Of a stretch of DNA of 64,000 nt, positions 18,527-28,651 are shown in pieces. The stretch covers positions 1,054,001 through 1,118,000 of the forward strand of contig NC_018012.1 in NCBI RefSeq assembly GCF_000227745.2. Direction: 5' to 3'. The translations under genes were made by a program, and so were the position numbers. A model generated the notes under the pieces. The model did no database searches. It was not told the origin of the DNA and worked only from the letters and a program-made list of their open reading frames with translations. The DNA comes from Thiocystis violascens DSM 198. GTDB lineage: Bacteria > Pseudomonadota > Gammaproteobacteria > Chromatiales > Chromatiaceae. How positions within the stretch are numbered: the first letter of the stretch is position 1; each line of letters starts with the position of its first letter.

Positions 18527-18613
18527 CTAAACCGCGTCTCCACTGAGGCCGAACAAACCCTCGAAACCAGACACAAAATGATAATTACGCATTTCGCTCT
18601 GGACGCGGTTAAA
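18527..18613. repeat. TTTAAACCGCG inverted-repeat element, copy B
   Basis: Bounded by CTAAACCGCGTC (left) and GGACGCGGTTAAA (right), about 87 bp. The right end overlaps the last codon of lptE: the lptE TAA stop (18609-18611) is part of the terminal repeat. It lies between lptE and holA. Confidence 0.8.
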
Positions 18614-19148
18614 TCAGAACCGCCCGCAGACGCATCAGAATACGATCCGCGGCATCGGTGGCGAAATCCTGATAGATGAGTTCTTCTTCGAGTTGTTTGC
18701 CCAACACCTCGACATCCGGATTATCGAAGTTTCGGACCAGATCCAGGGTCTGCGGCGGAACTTGTTGCGCGCCATCCGGCGCGACCGCATCGAAGCGCAC
18801 CAGATAATGTAGCTCGAAGGCGAGCGTCTTGCCGTTCGCGTCCACCGCCGCGACCCGCGAGGAACGATTCTCGGACAGGATGCGCAGAATCAGCCTGGCC
18901 TCGGCGGGGTTCGCGGTCAGGCGCACGTCGCTGCCCGACAACAGATCCTCGATCGCGCGTCGCACCGGCGAACCGGGCGCGGACTGGAGATAGAGCGGAT
19001 TCAGCGTCGGCGGAATCTCGATACTGCCGCGCAGATGAAAACCGCAGCCGGCCAAGATCGGAAAGACAATCAGCAGAATCAGCAGCCGAAGGTTCCGCGA
19101 TCCCGTCAAAACGCAAAAGTCACCCACGAAACGCTCAAGCATCTCCAC
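18609..19148 (-). CDS. lptE: LPS-assembly lipoprotein LptE
   Basis: 179 residues. Outer-membrane lipoprotein that plugs and assists the LptD translocon. A hydrophobic signal ends in the lipobox LAGC (Cys about 35), followed by GFHLRG, the conserved start of mature LptE. The start at 19148 leaves a somewhat long n-region; the Met at 19142 is an alternative. It lies 42 nt after leuS, as in E. coli. Its stop codon is supplied by repeat copy B, so the extreme C-terminus may differ from the ancestral form. Confidence 0.92.
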   Translation of the reverse strand: MEMLERFVGDFCVLTGSRNLRLLILLIVFPILAGCGFHLRGSIEIPPTLNPLYLQSAPGSPVRRAIEDLLSGSDVRLTANPAEARLILRILSENRSSRVAAVDANGKTLAFELHYLVRFDAVAPDGAQQVPPQTLDLVRNFDNPDVEVLGKQLEEELIYQDFATDAADRILMRLRAVLI

Positions 19149-19190
19149 CCTGCCTATCCAAAATCATCATGTTTTTGTGAAACAAAAACA

Positions 19191-21749
19191 TTAGGCCACG
19201 ATGTTGACGAGCTTGTTCGGCACCAGAATCACCTTGCGCACGGCCTTGTCGCCAATGAATTTAAGCACCTGCCCGTTGGCCAGGGCCGCCGCCTGGATCG
19301 TCTCCCGGTCCGCGTCGGCGGGCACCTTGACGCTGGCGCGCACCTTGCCGTTGACCTGCACCACGTACTCGATGCTGTCCTGCCGGAGCGCGTCGTCATC
19401 CACCGTCGGCCAGGGAGCGGAGAGGATATCCTCGCCGAAGCCGAGTTCGCGCCACAGATGGTGCGTGACATGAGGCGAGATCGGCGCCAGCAGACGCAGC
19501 ACGATGCCCACCCCTTCGCGCACGATGGCCGCGCGCGCGGCGGACGGCTCCAGTCGATAGAGCGTATTGACCATGGTCATGCAGGCCGAGACCACGGTGT
19601 TGAACTGCTGTCGCTCATAGTCGAACAGCGCCTTGTTCAGGGTCGCGTGAAGCTCGCGACGCGCGTCGCGGTTGGCGTCATCCAGCTCGCCCGCGAGCGT
19701 GGCATCGGACTGGATCGACTCCGACTCGCCCACGGCCAGCGCCCACAGCCGCTTGATGAAGCGGAACGCACCCTCGACCCCCTCGTCGTTCCATTCCAGC
19801 GATTGATCCGGCGGCGAGGTGAACATGGTGTAGAGCCGCACCGTGTCGGCGCCATACCGCTCGGTCAGCGATTGCGGATCGACGCCATTGTTCTTGGACT
19901 TGGACATCTTCTCGATGCCGCCGAAGGTCACCGGCTGGCCGTCGGACTTGAGGACCGCGCCGACCAGTTTGCCTTTCTCGTCACGCTCGCTCTCGATGTC
20001 GCTCGGATTGAACCACTGCTTGCGCCCTTCGCCATCCTCCCGAAACCAGGTCTCGGCGACCACCATGCCCTGGGTCAGCAGATTCTTGAACGGCTCGTCG
20101 CAGTCGACCAGCCCCTCGTCGCGCATCAGCTTGTGGAAAAAGCGGGCATAGAGCAGATGCAGCACGGCATGCTCGATCCCGCCGACATACTGATCGACCG
20201 GCAGCCAGTAGTTGGCGCGCGCGTCGAGCATGGCGGTGTCGCAACCCGCCGAACAGTAGCGGGCGTAGTACCAGCTCGACTCGAAGAAGGTATCGAAGGT
20301 GTCGGTTTCCCTGACCTCCCCGTTCGGGAGTTCGGAGAATGACGGCATCTTTTTCAGGGGCGAGCCGGAGCCGTCGACAATCACGTCCTCGGGCAGACGG
20401 ACCGGAAGGTCGGTTTCGGGACGGGTTCCGCCATCGGCGGTCCGCACCACCGGAATCGGGCAGCCCCAGTACCGCTGACGCGAGACGCCCCAGTCGCGCA
20501 GCCGGAAGTTGACCGTTTTCTGTCCCCTGCCCCGCTCCGACAGCCAGTCGGCGATGGCCTCGAACGCCTGAGCCGAGGTCAAACCGTCGAAAGGGCCGGA
20601 ATTGAAGAGCACGCCCTTGTCGGTATAGGCGGCCTGCTCGATGCCGCACGGGCTGTCGTCGGCGGAACGGATGACGGGCTTTTTGGGAATGCCATAGCGT
20701 TCGGCGAACTCCCAATCGCGCTGATCGTGCGCCGGCACCGCCATCACCGCGCCGGTGCCATAGCCCATCAACACGAAATTGGCGGCGAAGATCGGCACCG
20801 GCTCGCCGGTGATCGGGTGGATGGCGTCGATGCCAAGCCGCTGGCCCTTCTTCTCCATGGTCTCGATCTCGGCCTCCGAGGTACCGCCCTGACGGCAGTC
20901 CTCGATGAAGGCGGCGATCTCGGGATTATCCAAAGCGGCGCGATGCGCCAGCGGGTGTTCGGCGGCGACGGCGACATAGGTGACGCCCATGACCGTATCG
21001 GGACGGGTGGTGTAGATCCCGAGCGTCTCGTCGCTGCCCGCGATCCCGAAATCCATGTGAACGCCCTCGGAGCGCCCGATCCAGTTGCGCTGCATGATCC
21101 GCACGCGCTCGGGCCAGCCATCCAGTCCGTCGAGCGCATCCAGCAGCTCCTGCGCGTAATCGGTGATGCGCACCAGCCACTGTTCGATTTCGCGCTTCTC
21201 GACCGGCGCGCCCGAGCGCCAGCCCCGCCCGTCGATCACCTGCTCGTTGGCCAGCACGGTCTGATCGATGGGATCCCAGTTGACCGTGGTCTTGGCGCGA
21301 TAGGCCAGCCCTTTTTCCATCAGTCGGGTGAAGAGCCACTGCTCCCAGCGATAATAGTCCGGATCGCAGGTCGCCAGTTCGCGCGCCCAGTCGTAGCCGA
21401 AGCCCAGGGATTTGAGCTGGTCCTTCATGTAGGCGATGTTCGAGCGGGTCCATTGCGACGGCGGAATGCCGTGCTGGATGGCCGCGTTCTCGGCCGGCAG
21501 GCCGAAGGCGTCCCACCCCATCGGCTGAAGGACGTTTTTACCCTGCATCCGCTGATAGCGGGCGATCACGTCGCCGATGGTGTAGTTGCGCACATGCCCC
21601 ATGTGCAGCCGCCCGGATGGGTAGGGGAACATGGACAGGCAATAGAACTTCTCGCGGGACGGATCCTCGACGGCCTTGAAGGACTGGTGCCCTTCCCAAT
21701 ACTGCTGGGCTGCCGTCTCGACGGCGCGTGGATCGTAGTCGGTCTGCAT
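19191..21749 (-). CDS. leuS: Leucyl-tRNA synthetase
   Basis: 852 residues, full length. Class I synthetase: the HIGH-type motif is in [15 protein letters not shown] and the KMSKS motif is KMSKSKNNG. The CP1 editing domain is present ([16 protein letters not shown] region), as is the [15 protein letters not shown] signature. First gene of leuS-lptE-holA and divergent from the zinc-ribbon gene at 21870, as in E. coli (ybeL). Confidence 0.98.
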   Translation of the reverse strand: MQTDYDPRAVETAAQQYWEGHQSFKAVEDPSREKFYCLSMFPYPSGRLHMGHVRNYTIGDVIARYQRMQGKNVLQPMGWDAFGLPAENAAIQHGIPPSQWTRSNIAYMKDQLKSLGFGYDWARELATCDPDYYRWEQWLFTRLMEKGLAYRAKTTVNWDPIDQTVLANEQVIDGRGWRSGAPVEKREIEQWLVRITDYAQELLDALDGLDGWPERVRIMQRNWIGRSEGVHMDFGIAGSDETLGIYTTRPDTVMGVTYVAVAAEHPLAHRAALDNPEIAAFIEDCRQGGTSEAEIETMEKKGQRLGIDAIHPITGEPVPIFAANFVLMGYGTGAVMAVPAHDQRDWEFAERYGIPKKPVIRSADDSPCGIEQAAYTDKGVLFNSGPFDGLTSAQAFEAIADWLSERGRGQKTVNFRLRDWGVSRQRYWGCPIPVVRTADGGTRPETDLPVRLPEDVIVDGSGSPLKKMPSFSELPNGEVRETDTFDTFFESSWYYARYCSAGCDTAMLDARANYWLPVDQYVGGIEHAVLHLLYARFFHKLMRDEGLVDCDEPFKNLLTQGMVVAETWFREDGEGRKQWFNPSDIESERDEKGKLVGAVLKSDGQPVTFGGIEKMSKSKNNGVDPQSLTERYGADTVRLYTMFTSPPDQSLEWNDEGVEGAFRFIKRLWALAVGESESIQSDATLAGELDDANRDARRELHATLNKALFDYERQQFNTVVSACMTMVNTLYRLEPSAARAAIVREGVGIVLRLLAPISPHVTHHLWRELGFGEDILSAPWPTVDDDALRQDSIEYVVQVNGKVRASVKVPADADRETIQAAALANGQVLKFIGDKAVRKVILVPNKLVNIVA

Positions 21750-21869
21750 GGAATGGTGTCTTGCTATCGGCGGTTGGAAGGGAATTCGATCTTTCGCAAG
21801 GATACCGCAGAGGCTTTTGCTATCCTAATCCCTGAAAGGTGAACGTCCACTCACGCGGGAATTTCGTCC

Positions 21870-22409
21870 ATGACCGAAGAACACAAACACGACACCACCG
21901 ACAAACTGGTGCATGCCTACGAGCAGATGCTCAAACAAACGCACGAGACGATCGAAAAGGCGCAGCAGGAATCCGTGCCCAAATTCCGCGAGATACTCGA
22001 CAAGGCGCGCGATAACATGGTCGAACTCGGCGAGCTGACGCGCGAGGAGGCGGAAAAGGTCTCCGACTACATCAAGCGCGATATCGAGGACGCCGCCAAT
22101 TACATCGCCGAGACCGGCCAGGAGATGCGCGACTGGTGGCGTTTCGACCTGGAACTGATCGAACGGCGAATGATGGACATGTTCACCCAGGTCGCCGACC
22201 AGACCAGTCTGCAACTCGCCCAATGGGCCGAGAACGCGCGCCGGATGAGCCTGTATCAGGCCGGCGAGGTCACGGGACCGGGGACGCTCATCTGCGACCG
22301 CTGCGGCGCCGAGACCCATTTCGTCAAGGCCGGACGGATCCCGATCTGCGCCGAATGCGGCGGAACCAGTTTCCGGCGGCGCAACGAGGAAACGGACAGC
22401 AAGGGTTGA
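21870..22409 (+). CDS. ybeL: Zinc-ribbon protein, DUF1451 (YbeL-like)
   Basis: 179 residues. An N-terminal helical, strongly charged region (1-125) is followed by a C-terminal zinc ribbon with two CxxC pairs: LICDRCGAE and PICAECGGTSF. Divergent from leuS, matching the E. coli ybeL-leuS arrangement. Function not established. It may be membrane-associated through its amphipathic helices, but no TM segment is seen. Confidence 0.88.
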   Translation: MTEEHKHDTTDKLVHAYEQMLKQTHETIEKAQQESVPKFREILDKARDNMVELGELTREEAEKVSDYIKRDIEDAANYIAETGQEMRDWWRFDLELIERRMMDMFTQVADQTSLQLAQWAENARRMSLYQAGEVTGPGTLICDRCGAETHFVKAGRIPICAECGGTSFRRRNEETDSKG

Positions 22410-22489
22410 GTCCAGCGCGCAAAATCCCGCAGGGCGACTGAATACCCCTGGGATTGCCGAGTCGCACTCGGCGTGACGTTCGCCGTCTT

Positions 22490-22606
22490 CCGAAGCCTTG
22501 CGTGGCGACCCTGAAGCCGTGCATGGCAACCCCGAAGCCGTCCTGAAGCCGTGCATGGCGAACCCCGAAGCCATCCTGAAACCGTGCGTGTCGCCCCCAA
22601 AGCCGT
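22490..22606. repeat. Degenerate tandem repeat, about 32-bp unit
   Basis: At least three imperfect copies of a unit beginning CCCGAAGCCGTCCTGAAGCC and ending GTGCATGGCGAA, preceded by about 21-bp partial units. It lies in the 429-nt gap between the zinc-ribbon gene and the Clp gene. A minus-strand frame through it is open only because the unit lacks stops. It adjoins the hairpin at 22610-22650, from whose arm the unit seems derived. Confidence 0.75.
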
Positions 22607-22609
22607 CCT

Positions 22610-22650
22610 GAAGCCGTTCGTGGTGAGGCACTCGAACCACGAATGGCTTC
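22610..22650. repeat. AAGCCGTTCGTGGT hairpin element, copy 1
   Basis: Inverted repeat GAAGCCGTTCGTGGT / ACCACGAATGGCTTC with an 11-nt loop. The same arms recur at 35870-35927. It is a REP-like element located in intergenic DNA; the rest of the gap to 22838 shows no other feature. Confidence 0.75.
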
Positions 22651-22838
22651 ACGCTCCAAGTCCGATATTTCGCAGAATGCGTCCGGATTTTTCGCTTCAT
22701 CGGCCCAGGCCAAGAATAGCTGCCCCAAAGACCATCCCGCCGCCAATCGCGTGACGAAAGGCTATAGTCATAGCAGACAGGGTACTCGGACGCGCGCCGC
22801 GCAATCACCGGACTCAAACGCTCTGACGACCATCGACC

Positions 22839-25322
22839 ATGATCCAGAACATCAACCAACTCAGTACCCTGCGCGTGATGCAGACGTTCGAAACGGCGGT
22901 GAACGAGCTGGTCGCGCTGCGCCAGAATCTGCTGACCACGGATGTCCTGCTGATGGCGCTGATCTCGCAGGAGGATGCGGAGCCCCTGCGCATCCTGGAA
23001 CAACTGTTGTCGAATCCGGCGCAGGCGGTGGCGCGAATCCGCGACCGGGTGCGGGAACATTATCGCGCGGCCGTTCCCACCGCCGGGAATCAGATCCTCA
23101 TCAGTCAGGAGATCGAGCAGGCGGTGCGGATCGCCCGCGCGGAGGCGAAACGGCTCGGCGACAGTCTCATCACGACCGGCACCCTGTTCCTGGCGCTCTT
23201 CGATGCGCACTGCGGACCGACCGCGACGCTCTTGAGCGAGGCCGGGATCGGACTCGACGAGGCGCGCAAGGCGCTGGAGACGCTGCGCGGTGGGCGCACC
23301 GTCACCGCCGCCGAGGCCGAGAGCGAGCCGGACGTGCTGGCGCGCTACACCCGCGACCTCACCGAACTGGCGCGCCGGCACGAGCTGGATCCGGTGATCG
23401 GGCGCGAGGACGAGATCGCCCAGGTGATCCAGACGCTGTCACGGCGCAAGAAGAACAACCCGGCCCTGATCGGCGAGGCCGGGGTGGGCAAGACCGTGAT
23501 CGTCGAGGGTCTGGCGCAGCGCATCGCCGATGCCGAGGTGCCCGATACCCTGCTGAACAAGCGTCTACTGGCGCTGGACATGGGCGACATCATCGCCGGC
23601 GCCAAGATGCGCGGCGAACTCGAAGAGCGGCTGAAGTCGGTGCGCGACGCGGTGATCGAGGCCAAAGGTCGAGTGATCCTCTTTATCGACGAGTTGCATA
23701 CCGTGATGGGCATGGGCGGGGGCGCGGGTTCCGGCACCCTGGATGCGCCGAGCATGCTGAAGACGGCGCTAGCGCAGGGGTCGCTGCAAGTCATCGGCGC
23801 CGATACCACGGAGGAATATCGCCGTTTTATCGAGAGCGACAAGGCGCTGGAGCGACGCTTTCATCCGATTCTGGTGCGCGCGCCATCGATCCCGGACACC
23901 ATCCGCATCCTCCAGGGGATCGCGCCCCGCTATGAATCCCATCATCAAATCCACTATCTGCCCGAGGCGCTGGAGGCGGCGGCCCAGCTTGCCGATCGCT
24001 ATCTGACCGAGCGCCAGTTGCCGGACAAGGCCATCGATCTGCTCGACGAGGCCGGCGCCCACAAGCATCTGCATCGCATCTCGATCCCGGCCGATATCCG
24101 CGACCTGGAGCGCGCGCATCGCAACCTGCTGCGCGAGAAGACCGACGCCTTCAACCAGCAGCATTTCGAGCAGGCGGCGCGTCTACAGATGGAGATCCTG
24201 GCGCTGGAGGAACGTCTGTCGGCCGCGCGCGCCACCTGGGAAGCGCAGCGCGAACAGGAGGAAACGGACGTGCGCGGCGAGGACATCGCGCGGGTCGTCT
24301 CGCGCTGGACCGGAATCCCGGTGGCGCGGATGGTGGAATCCGAGTCGGACAAACTGTCGCGCATGGAAACCGAGCTGCACCGGCGGATCGTCGGTCAAGA
24401 CGACGCCGTGCGCGCGGTCGCCAACGCCATCCGCCGCAACCGTGCCGGGATCGCGGCGGCGCGTCGGCCGATCGGTTCCTTCCTCTTTCTCGGACCGACC
24501 GGCGTCGGCAAGACCGAATTGGCCAAGGCGCTGGCCGCCTTCCTGCTCGACGACGAGAGCCGCGTGGTGCGGCTCGACATGTCCGAGTACATGGAGCGCC
24601 ACGAGGTCTCCAAGATGATCGGCGCGCCGCCGGGCTACATCGGCTACGGCCAGGGCGGACAGCTTACCGAACGGGTCCGGCGTAATCCCTATACCGTCGT
24701 GCTGCTCGACGAGATGGAAAAGGCGCATCCGGATGTCTTCAACATGCTGCTGCAGATCCTGGAGGATGGCCGACTGACCGACGCCGAGGGCCGGACCGTG
24801 TCCTTCCGCAACACCATCCTGATCGGCACCTCCAATCTGGGCACCGAGTCGCTGTCGCCGGACAAGCGCCCGATCGGCTTCATCCATTCCGCCACGCCCG
24901 ACGATGCCGAGGCCCGCTCGCTGGTCATGCACGAGGTCAAGCGCTTCTTCAAGCCGGAGCTGCTGAATCGTCTCGACGATGTCATTGTCTTTCATTACCT
25001 GGAGCCCGAGGAAGTGCATCGCATCGCCGGAATTTTCGTCGATGCGCTGATCCAACGTCTGGCGGTGCGCCGGATCGAGGTCGTCGTCGAGCCGGCGGTG
25101 ATCGACAAACTCGCTCGGGACGGTTTCGATCCGATCTATGGCGCGCGCCCACTGCGCCGCGAAGTCGAGCGCCAACTGGAAAACCCGCTGGCCATGCTGA
25201 TCGTCACCGGCCAGTGTCCGGATGGGAGCCGGGTCCAGGTTGGGCTCGATGATCAGGGGATCGCGCTGCGGGTCGATCCTGCCGCAGCCGGTGGAGAGTC
25301 ACCGCATGAAAACACGCACTGA
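22839..25322 (+). CDS. ClpC/ClpA-type AAA+ unfoldase
   Basis: 827 residues. A Clp N-terminal repeat domain (1-145), AAA+ module 1 with Walker A GEAGVGKT (near 211), a short UVR-like helical insert ([12 protein letters not shown] region) and AAA+ module 2 with GPTGVGKTE. It lacks the long coiled M-domain of ClpB. The second module contains KRPIGFIH at the place of the ClpA IGL loop, so a ClpP partnership is likely. A dual ClpC-like identity fits best; no clpS or clpP is adjacent. It overlaps the following gene by 17 nt. Confidence 0.85.
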   Translation: MIQNINQLSTLRVMQTFETAVNELVALRQNLLTTDVLLMALISQEDAEPLRILEQLLSNPAQAVARIRDRVREHYRAAVPTAGNQILISQEIEQAVRIARAEAKRLGDSLITTGTLFLALFDAHCGPTATLLSEAGIGLDEARKALETLRGGRTVTAAEAESEPDVLARYTRDLTELARRHELDPVIGREDEIAQVIQTLSRRKKNNPALIGEAGVGKTVIVEGLAQRIADAEVPDTLLNKRLLALDMGDIIAGAKMRGELEERLKSVRDAVIEAKGRVILFIDELHTVMGMGGGAGSGTLDAPSMLKTALAQGSLQVIGADTTEEYRRFIESDKALERRFHPILVRAPSIPDTIRILQGIAPRYESHHQIHYLPEALEAAAQLADRYLTERQLPDKAIDLLDEAGAHKHLHRISIPADIRDLERAHRNLLREKTDAFNQQHFEQAARLQMEILALEERLSAARATWEAQREQEETDVRGEDIARVVSRWTGIPVARMVESESDKLSRMETELHRRIVGQDDAVRAVANAIRRNRAGIAAARRPIGSFLFLGPTGVGKTELAKALAAFLLDDESRVVRLDMSEYMERHEVSKMIGAPPGYIGYGQGGQLTERVRRNPYTVVLLDEMEKAHPDVFNMLLQILEDGRLTDAEGRTVSFRNTILIGTSNLGTESLSPDKRPIGFIHSATPDDAEARSLVMHEVKRFFKPELLNRLDDVIVFHYLEPEEVHRIAGIFVDALIQRLAVRRIEVVVEPAVIDKLARDGFDPIYGARPLRREVERQLENPLAMLIVTGQCPDGSRVQVGLDDQGIALRVDPAAAGGESPHENTH

Positions 25323-27132
25323 TTTTCGTTCGGATGTCATCCCCGCTGACGCGGCAGGAACCCTGCCGGAACTCTTCCGTATTCGCGTGCGGCGGACCCC
25401 GGATCTCGTCGCCTATCGGCAGTTCGATATCGCCCAAGCGCAATGGATCGATGTCACCTGGCAAGCGATGTCCGAGCGGGTCGGACAGTGGCGGCGGTCG
25501 CTCGCCACCCTGGGGTTGGCGCCGGGGGAGCGGGTGGCGGTCCAGCTTCGCAATGGATTGGACTGGGTCGGTTACGAGCAGGCCGCGCTCGCCCTGGGTC
25601 TGGTTGTAGTGCCACTGTACCCGGACGACAATCCGGGGAACCTGTCCTACATTCTTCAGGATTCGGACAGCCGGGTGCTGCTGGTGGAAACCCTGGCGCA
25701 GTGGCGGGCACTGGCGCCGCTGCGCGAGCGGTTTCCCGCGCTGACACAGGTGCTGTGCCTGGAACCTTCCGGCGCACCGCCGGCCGACGATCTCACGTTC
25801 AGCAGCGTGGCGGACTTTCTGCGCCACGAGACCGGAGAACCGCCCGAACACCGCGCCGCCCCCGGGGATCTGGCCACCATCGTCTACACCTCCGGCACCA
25901 CCGGCAGGCCGAAGGGCGTGATGCTGTCGCACTTCAGTATCCTGTGGAATGCCGAGGCCCAGCTCAAGATGGTGCTCACTGATCACGACGACATTTTTCT
26001 GTCCTTCCTGCCCCTGTCGCATACCTTCGAGCGCACCGTTGGCTACTATTTTCCGATGATGGCCGGCAGTTGCGTCGCCTACGCCCGCTCGCTGCAGGAT
26101 CTCCGCGAAGATCTGCTGACCATCCGCCCGACGGTGCTGATCTCGGTTCCGCGCATCTACGAGCGGGCCTATGCCCGCATCCAGGAAAAACTGGCCGAGG
26201 ATGGCCGACTCGCGCAATGGCTGTTCAGCCAGGCGGTGGAACTCGGTTGGGCGCGTTTCCTCGCCGGGCAGGGACGCGGCGATCCGCCCGGACGTCTCGA
26301 CCGGCTGCTCTGGCGGTTGTTGCGGCCATTGGTGGCGGACAAGGTGCTGGCGCGGCTGGGCGGGCGTTTGCGCATCGCCATCAGCGGCGCGGCGCCCCTG
26401 CGGGCGGAGGTGGCGCGCTGCTTCATCGGGCTGGGACTCAATCTGCTCGAAGGCTACGGATTGACCGAATCCGCGCCCACGATCGCCGGCAACCCGGCCG
26501 AGGATAACGTGCCCGGCTCGGCCGGCGTGCCGATCCCTGGGATGGAGATCCGGATCGCCGACAACGGAGAACTCCTGGCGCGCGGCCCGAGCGTAATGCT
26601 GGGCTACTGGAAGCGCCCGGAAGAAACCCGGACGATGATCGAGCCGGACGGCTGGCTGCATACCGGCGACCTCGCCGAAATGCGCGACGGACATCTGTTT
26701 ATTCGTGGGCGTCTCAAGGACATCCTGGTGATGTCCACCGGAGAGAAGGTACCGGCGGGCGATCTGGAGCGAACCATCCTGGAGGATCCCTGGTTCGAGC
26801 AGGCGCTGGTGTTGGGCGAAGGCAGACCCTTTGTCGCCGCACTGCTGGTTTTGGAGCGCCAGGCCTGGAGCGCGCTGGCGGCAAGCTTGTCGCTGGATGC
26901 GGACGATGAAGGATCGTTAGGGGACAAGCGCGCCAGAGCGGCGGTCATCGAACGCATTGGCGGGCTGTTGAGCGAGTTTCCGGCGCATGAGCAGGTACGC
27001 GGTGTGCATCTGCTGCTGACCGCCTGGACCCTCGACAATGGCTTGCTGACGCCCACGCTGAAGGTCAAGCGGGAGGAAGTGGAGCGGCGCTTTGCCGAGG
27101 CGATCCGGATGCTGTATCTCGACCACGATTAA
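25306..27132 (+). CDS. AMP-forming long-chain acyl-CoA synthetase-like protein
   Basis: 608 residues from the ATG at 25306, preceded by GGAGA. An earlier in-frame start (25222) lies within the Clp gene. Adenylation motifs: [31 protein letters not shown] and [20 protein letters not shown], with [12 protein letters not shown] close to the core lysine region. It activates fatty acids to acyl-CoA via acyl-AMP. It overlaps the Clp gene, so the two are translationally coupled. The stop codon lies in TTAAACCGCC, which resembles one arm of the TTTAAACCGCG repeats. Confidence 0.88.
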   Translation: MKTRTDFRSDVIPADAAGTLPELFRIRVRRTPDLVAYRQFDIAQAQWIDVTWQAMSERVGQWRRSLATLGLAPGERVAVQLRNGLDWVGYEQAALALGLVVVPLYPDDNPGNLSYILQDSDSRVLLVETLAQWRALAPLRERFPALTQVLCLEPSGAPPADDLTFSSVADFLRHETGEPPEHRAAPGDLATIVYTSGTTGRPKGVMLSHFSILWNAEAQLKMVLTDHDDIFLSFLPLSHTFERTVGYYFPMMAGSCVAYARSLQDLREDLLTIRPTVLISVPRIYERAYARIQEKLAEDGRLAQWLFSQAVELGWARFLAGQGRGDPPGRLDRLLWRLLRPLVADKVLARLGGRLRIAISGAAPLRAEVARCFIGLGLNLLEGYGLTESAPTIAGNPAEDNVPGSAGVPIPGMEIRIADNGELLARGPSVMLGYWKRPEETRTMIEPDGWLHTGDLAEMRDGHLFIRGRLKDILVMSTGEKVPAGDLERTILEDPWFEQALVLGEGRPFVAALLVLERQAWSALAASLSLDADDEGSLGDKRARAAVIERIGGLLSEFPAHEQVRGVHLLLTAWTLDNGLLTPTLKVKREEVERRFAEAIRMLYLDHD

Positions 27133-27202
27133 ACCGCCTCGGACGATTCGCGCGTCAGCTCGGGCGAAACCGCCTTGGCAGAGATACATCGTTCGGAAGG
27201 AC

Positions 27203-27235
27203 AAAGAAAAAGGGCCTACGCTTTCGCGTAAGCCC
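27203..27235 (-). terminator. Intrinsic terminator of the tRNA operon
   Basis: Minus-strand stem GGGCTTACGC / GCGTAGGCCC with a GAAA tetraloop, followed by a T-rich tract (TTTTTCTTT). It lies 10 nt beyond tRNA-Glu. Textbook rho-independent form. Confidence 0.9.
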
Positions 27236-27245
27236 TTGTTCCGAT

Positions 27246-27321
27246 TGGCGTCCCCACGGGGGTTCGAACCCCGGTTACCGCCGTGAAAGGGCGATGTCCT
27301 AGGCCACTAGACGATGGGGAC
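27246..27321 (-). tRNA. tRNA-Glu (anticodon TTC)
   Basis: 76 nt with encoded CCA. The acceptor stem GTCCCC / GGGGAC pairs. The anticodon loop CCCTTTCACGG has TTC, and the T-arm GGTTCGAACCC is intact. It is the second gene of a two-tRNA transcript. Confidence 0.97.
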
Positions 27322-27377
27322 TAAACTTTTATCGATACTCTAGCGCTAGGAAACCGAGTACGGATTTTTACAATTTT

Positions 27378-27453
27378 TGGTGGAGCCAGGCGGGATCGAA
27401 CCGCCGACCTCAACACTGCCAGTGTTGCGCTCTCCCAGCTGAGCTATGGCCCC
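27378..27453 (-). tRNA. tRNA-Ala (anticodon GGC)
   Basis: 76 nt with encoded CCA. The acceptor stem GGGGCC / GGCTCC contains G-U pairing typical of tRNA-Ala (G3-U70). The anticodon loop ACTGGCAGT gives GGC, and the D-arm AGCTCAGCTGGGAGAGC is canonical. It is followed 56 nt downstream by tRNA-Glu. Confidence 0.97.
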
Positions 27454-27485
27454 GCATTCCAGGGCAATTCGCCCTGAGTCCGAGA

Positions 27486-27514
27486 ATATTACTGGCTGTT
27501 TTCACGTTTGTCTA
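27486..27514 (-). promoter_or_regulatory. Sigma-70 promoter for tRNA-Ala-Glu
   Basis: Minus-strand TAGACA, a 17-nt spacer, then TAATAT, ending 33 nt before the tRNA-Ala 5' end. Good match to the consensus in both boxes and spacing. Confidence 0.75.
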
Positions 27515-27650
27515 CTATAGATTTAAAGTTCTGGTCCGGGGAAAATGCCCGCGCATGATCGATTCGTCCCCACCCTTGCCGCGAGCCGAAGTTTCCTGGC
27601 CCGCGGCAATGCCGTGGCGTCTTTCACTCACATTCCGGGGTTTCAACGAT

Positions 27651-28538
27651 ATGCTGCGTCTCTTTTTGTTTCTCGCGACCAATGTCGCGATCCTGGTCGT
27701 CATCAGCGTGGTCTTCCGACTCCTGGGTCTGGACAGCGCGCTGATGGCGAGCGGTGGGATCGACATGACCTCCCTGCTGGTGATGGCGGCCATCATCGGT
27801 TTCAGCGGTTCGCTGATCTCGCTATTTCTCTCGAAGACGATGGCGAAGCATGGCATGGGCGTGCAAATCATCGAACATCCCTCGACGACACTGGAGCAAT
27901 GGATGCTAGAGACCGTCGCGCGCCAATCCGAGCGGGCGGGCATCCGGATGCCGGAAGTGGGCATCTTCGATTCGCCGGACCCCAACGCCTTCGCCACCGG
28001 CTGGAACCGGAACGCGGCGCTGGTGGCGGTGAGCACCGGTCTGCTCCGGCACATGTCGCGCGAGGAGGTAGAGGCCGTCGTCGGGCATGAAATCAGCCAT
28101 GTCGCCAATGGCGATATGGTGACGCTGTCCCTGATTCAGGGCGTGGTCAATACCTTCGTGGTCTTCCTAGCGCGCATCATCGGCAGCCTCGTGGATCGGG
28201 TGGTCTTTAAAAACGAACGAGGCCCAGGGGTTGGTTATTTCGTAGCCTCGATGGTCGCGCAGGTGCTGCTGTCGGTCCTGGCCACCATGATCGTGATGTG
28301 GTTCTCGCGTTACCGCGAGTTCCATGCCGACGCGGGCGGCGCGCGCCTGACCAGCCGGATCCAGATGGCGAATGCGCTGCGGGCGCTGCAACGTGTCCAT
28401 GAGCCCCAGGATCTGCCGGCCGGCGAGTTTGCCGCCTTCGGCATCTCGGGCCGGATCGGCGAGGGTTTCTCGGCGCTCTTCCGCAGCCATCCGCCACTGG
28501 AAAAACGCATCGCCGCGCTGGAACGGATGCCTTCTTAG
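27651..28538 (+). CDS. htpX: Membrane zinc metalloprotease HtpX
   Basis: 295 residues from the ATG at 27651 (MLRLFLFLATN), preceded by GGGG. Upstream in-frame sequence to 27555 is unconserved. M48 peptidase: two N-terminal TM helices, the zinc-binding HEISH in VVGHEISHVANGD, further TM helices near 155 and 185, and the third ligand Glu in YREFHADAGGARL. It degrades misfolded inner-membrane proteins. Its TAG stop lies in the terminal repeat of the element at 28535. Confidence 0.96.
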   Translation: MLRLFLFLATNVAILVVISVVFRLLGLDSALMASGGIDMTSLLVMAAIIGFSGSLISLFLSKTMAKHGMGVQIIEHPSTTLEQWMLETVARQSERAGIRMPEVGIFDSPDPNAFATGWNRNAALVAVSTGLLRHMSREEVEAVVGHEISHVANGDMVTLSLIQGVVNTFVVFLARIIGSLVDRVVFKNERGPGVGYFVASMVAQVLLSVLATMIVMWFSRYREFHADAGGARLTSRIQMANALRALQRVHEPQDLPAGEFAAFGISGRIGEGFSALFRSHPPLEKRIAALERMPS

Positions 28539-28651
28539 GCGGTTTTTGAAAAAGCTCGTACCGAGATAGCCTCTGTTCGTGGCGCATTGGATCCGCTCAT
28601 GGCTCAGGACGAACGGAAAATCGGTAAAGTCTTTTCCGGAAATCGCCTTAA
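28535..28651. repeat. TTAGGCGATTT-bounded element, copy 1
   Basis: 117 bp, from TTAGGCGGTTTTTG at the htpX stop to GGAAATCGCCTTAA at the stop of the convergent esterase gene. The ends form an inverted repeat, and both neighbouring stop codons (TAG of htpX, TAA of the esterase) lie in its termini. The segment ACTTTACCGATTTTCCGTTC (minus strand) recurs at 42860-42879. Confidence 0.7.

Noticed and set aside
19035..20342. Plus-strand open frame of 435 codons
   Set aside because: Antisense to leuS and lptE, with no domain signature.
22324..22746. Minus-strand frame through the tandem repeat, with repeated peptide units
   Set aside because: The peptide repeats only reflect the DNA tandem unit; there is no start context and no conserved flank.
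27129..27145. TTAAACCGCC at the acyl-CoA synthetase stop as a seventh element
   Set aside because: No matching GGCGGTTTAA arm lies within 100 bp; at most a half element or chance.
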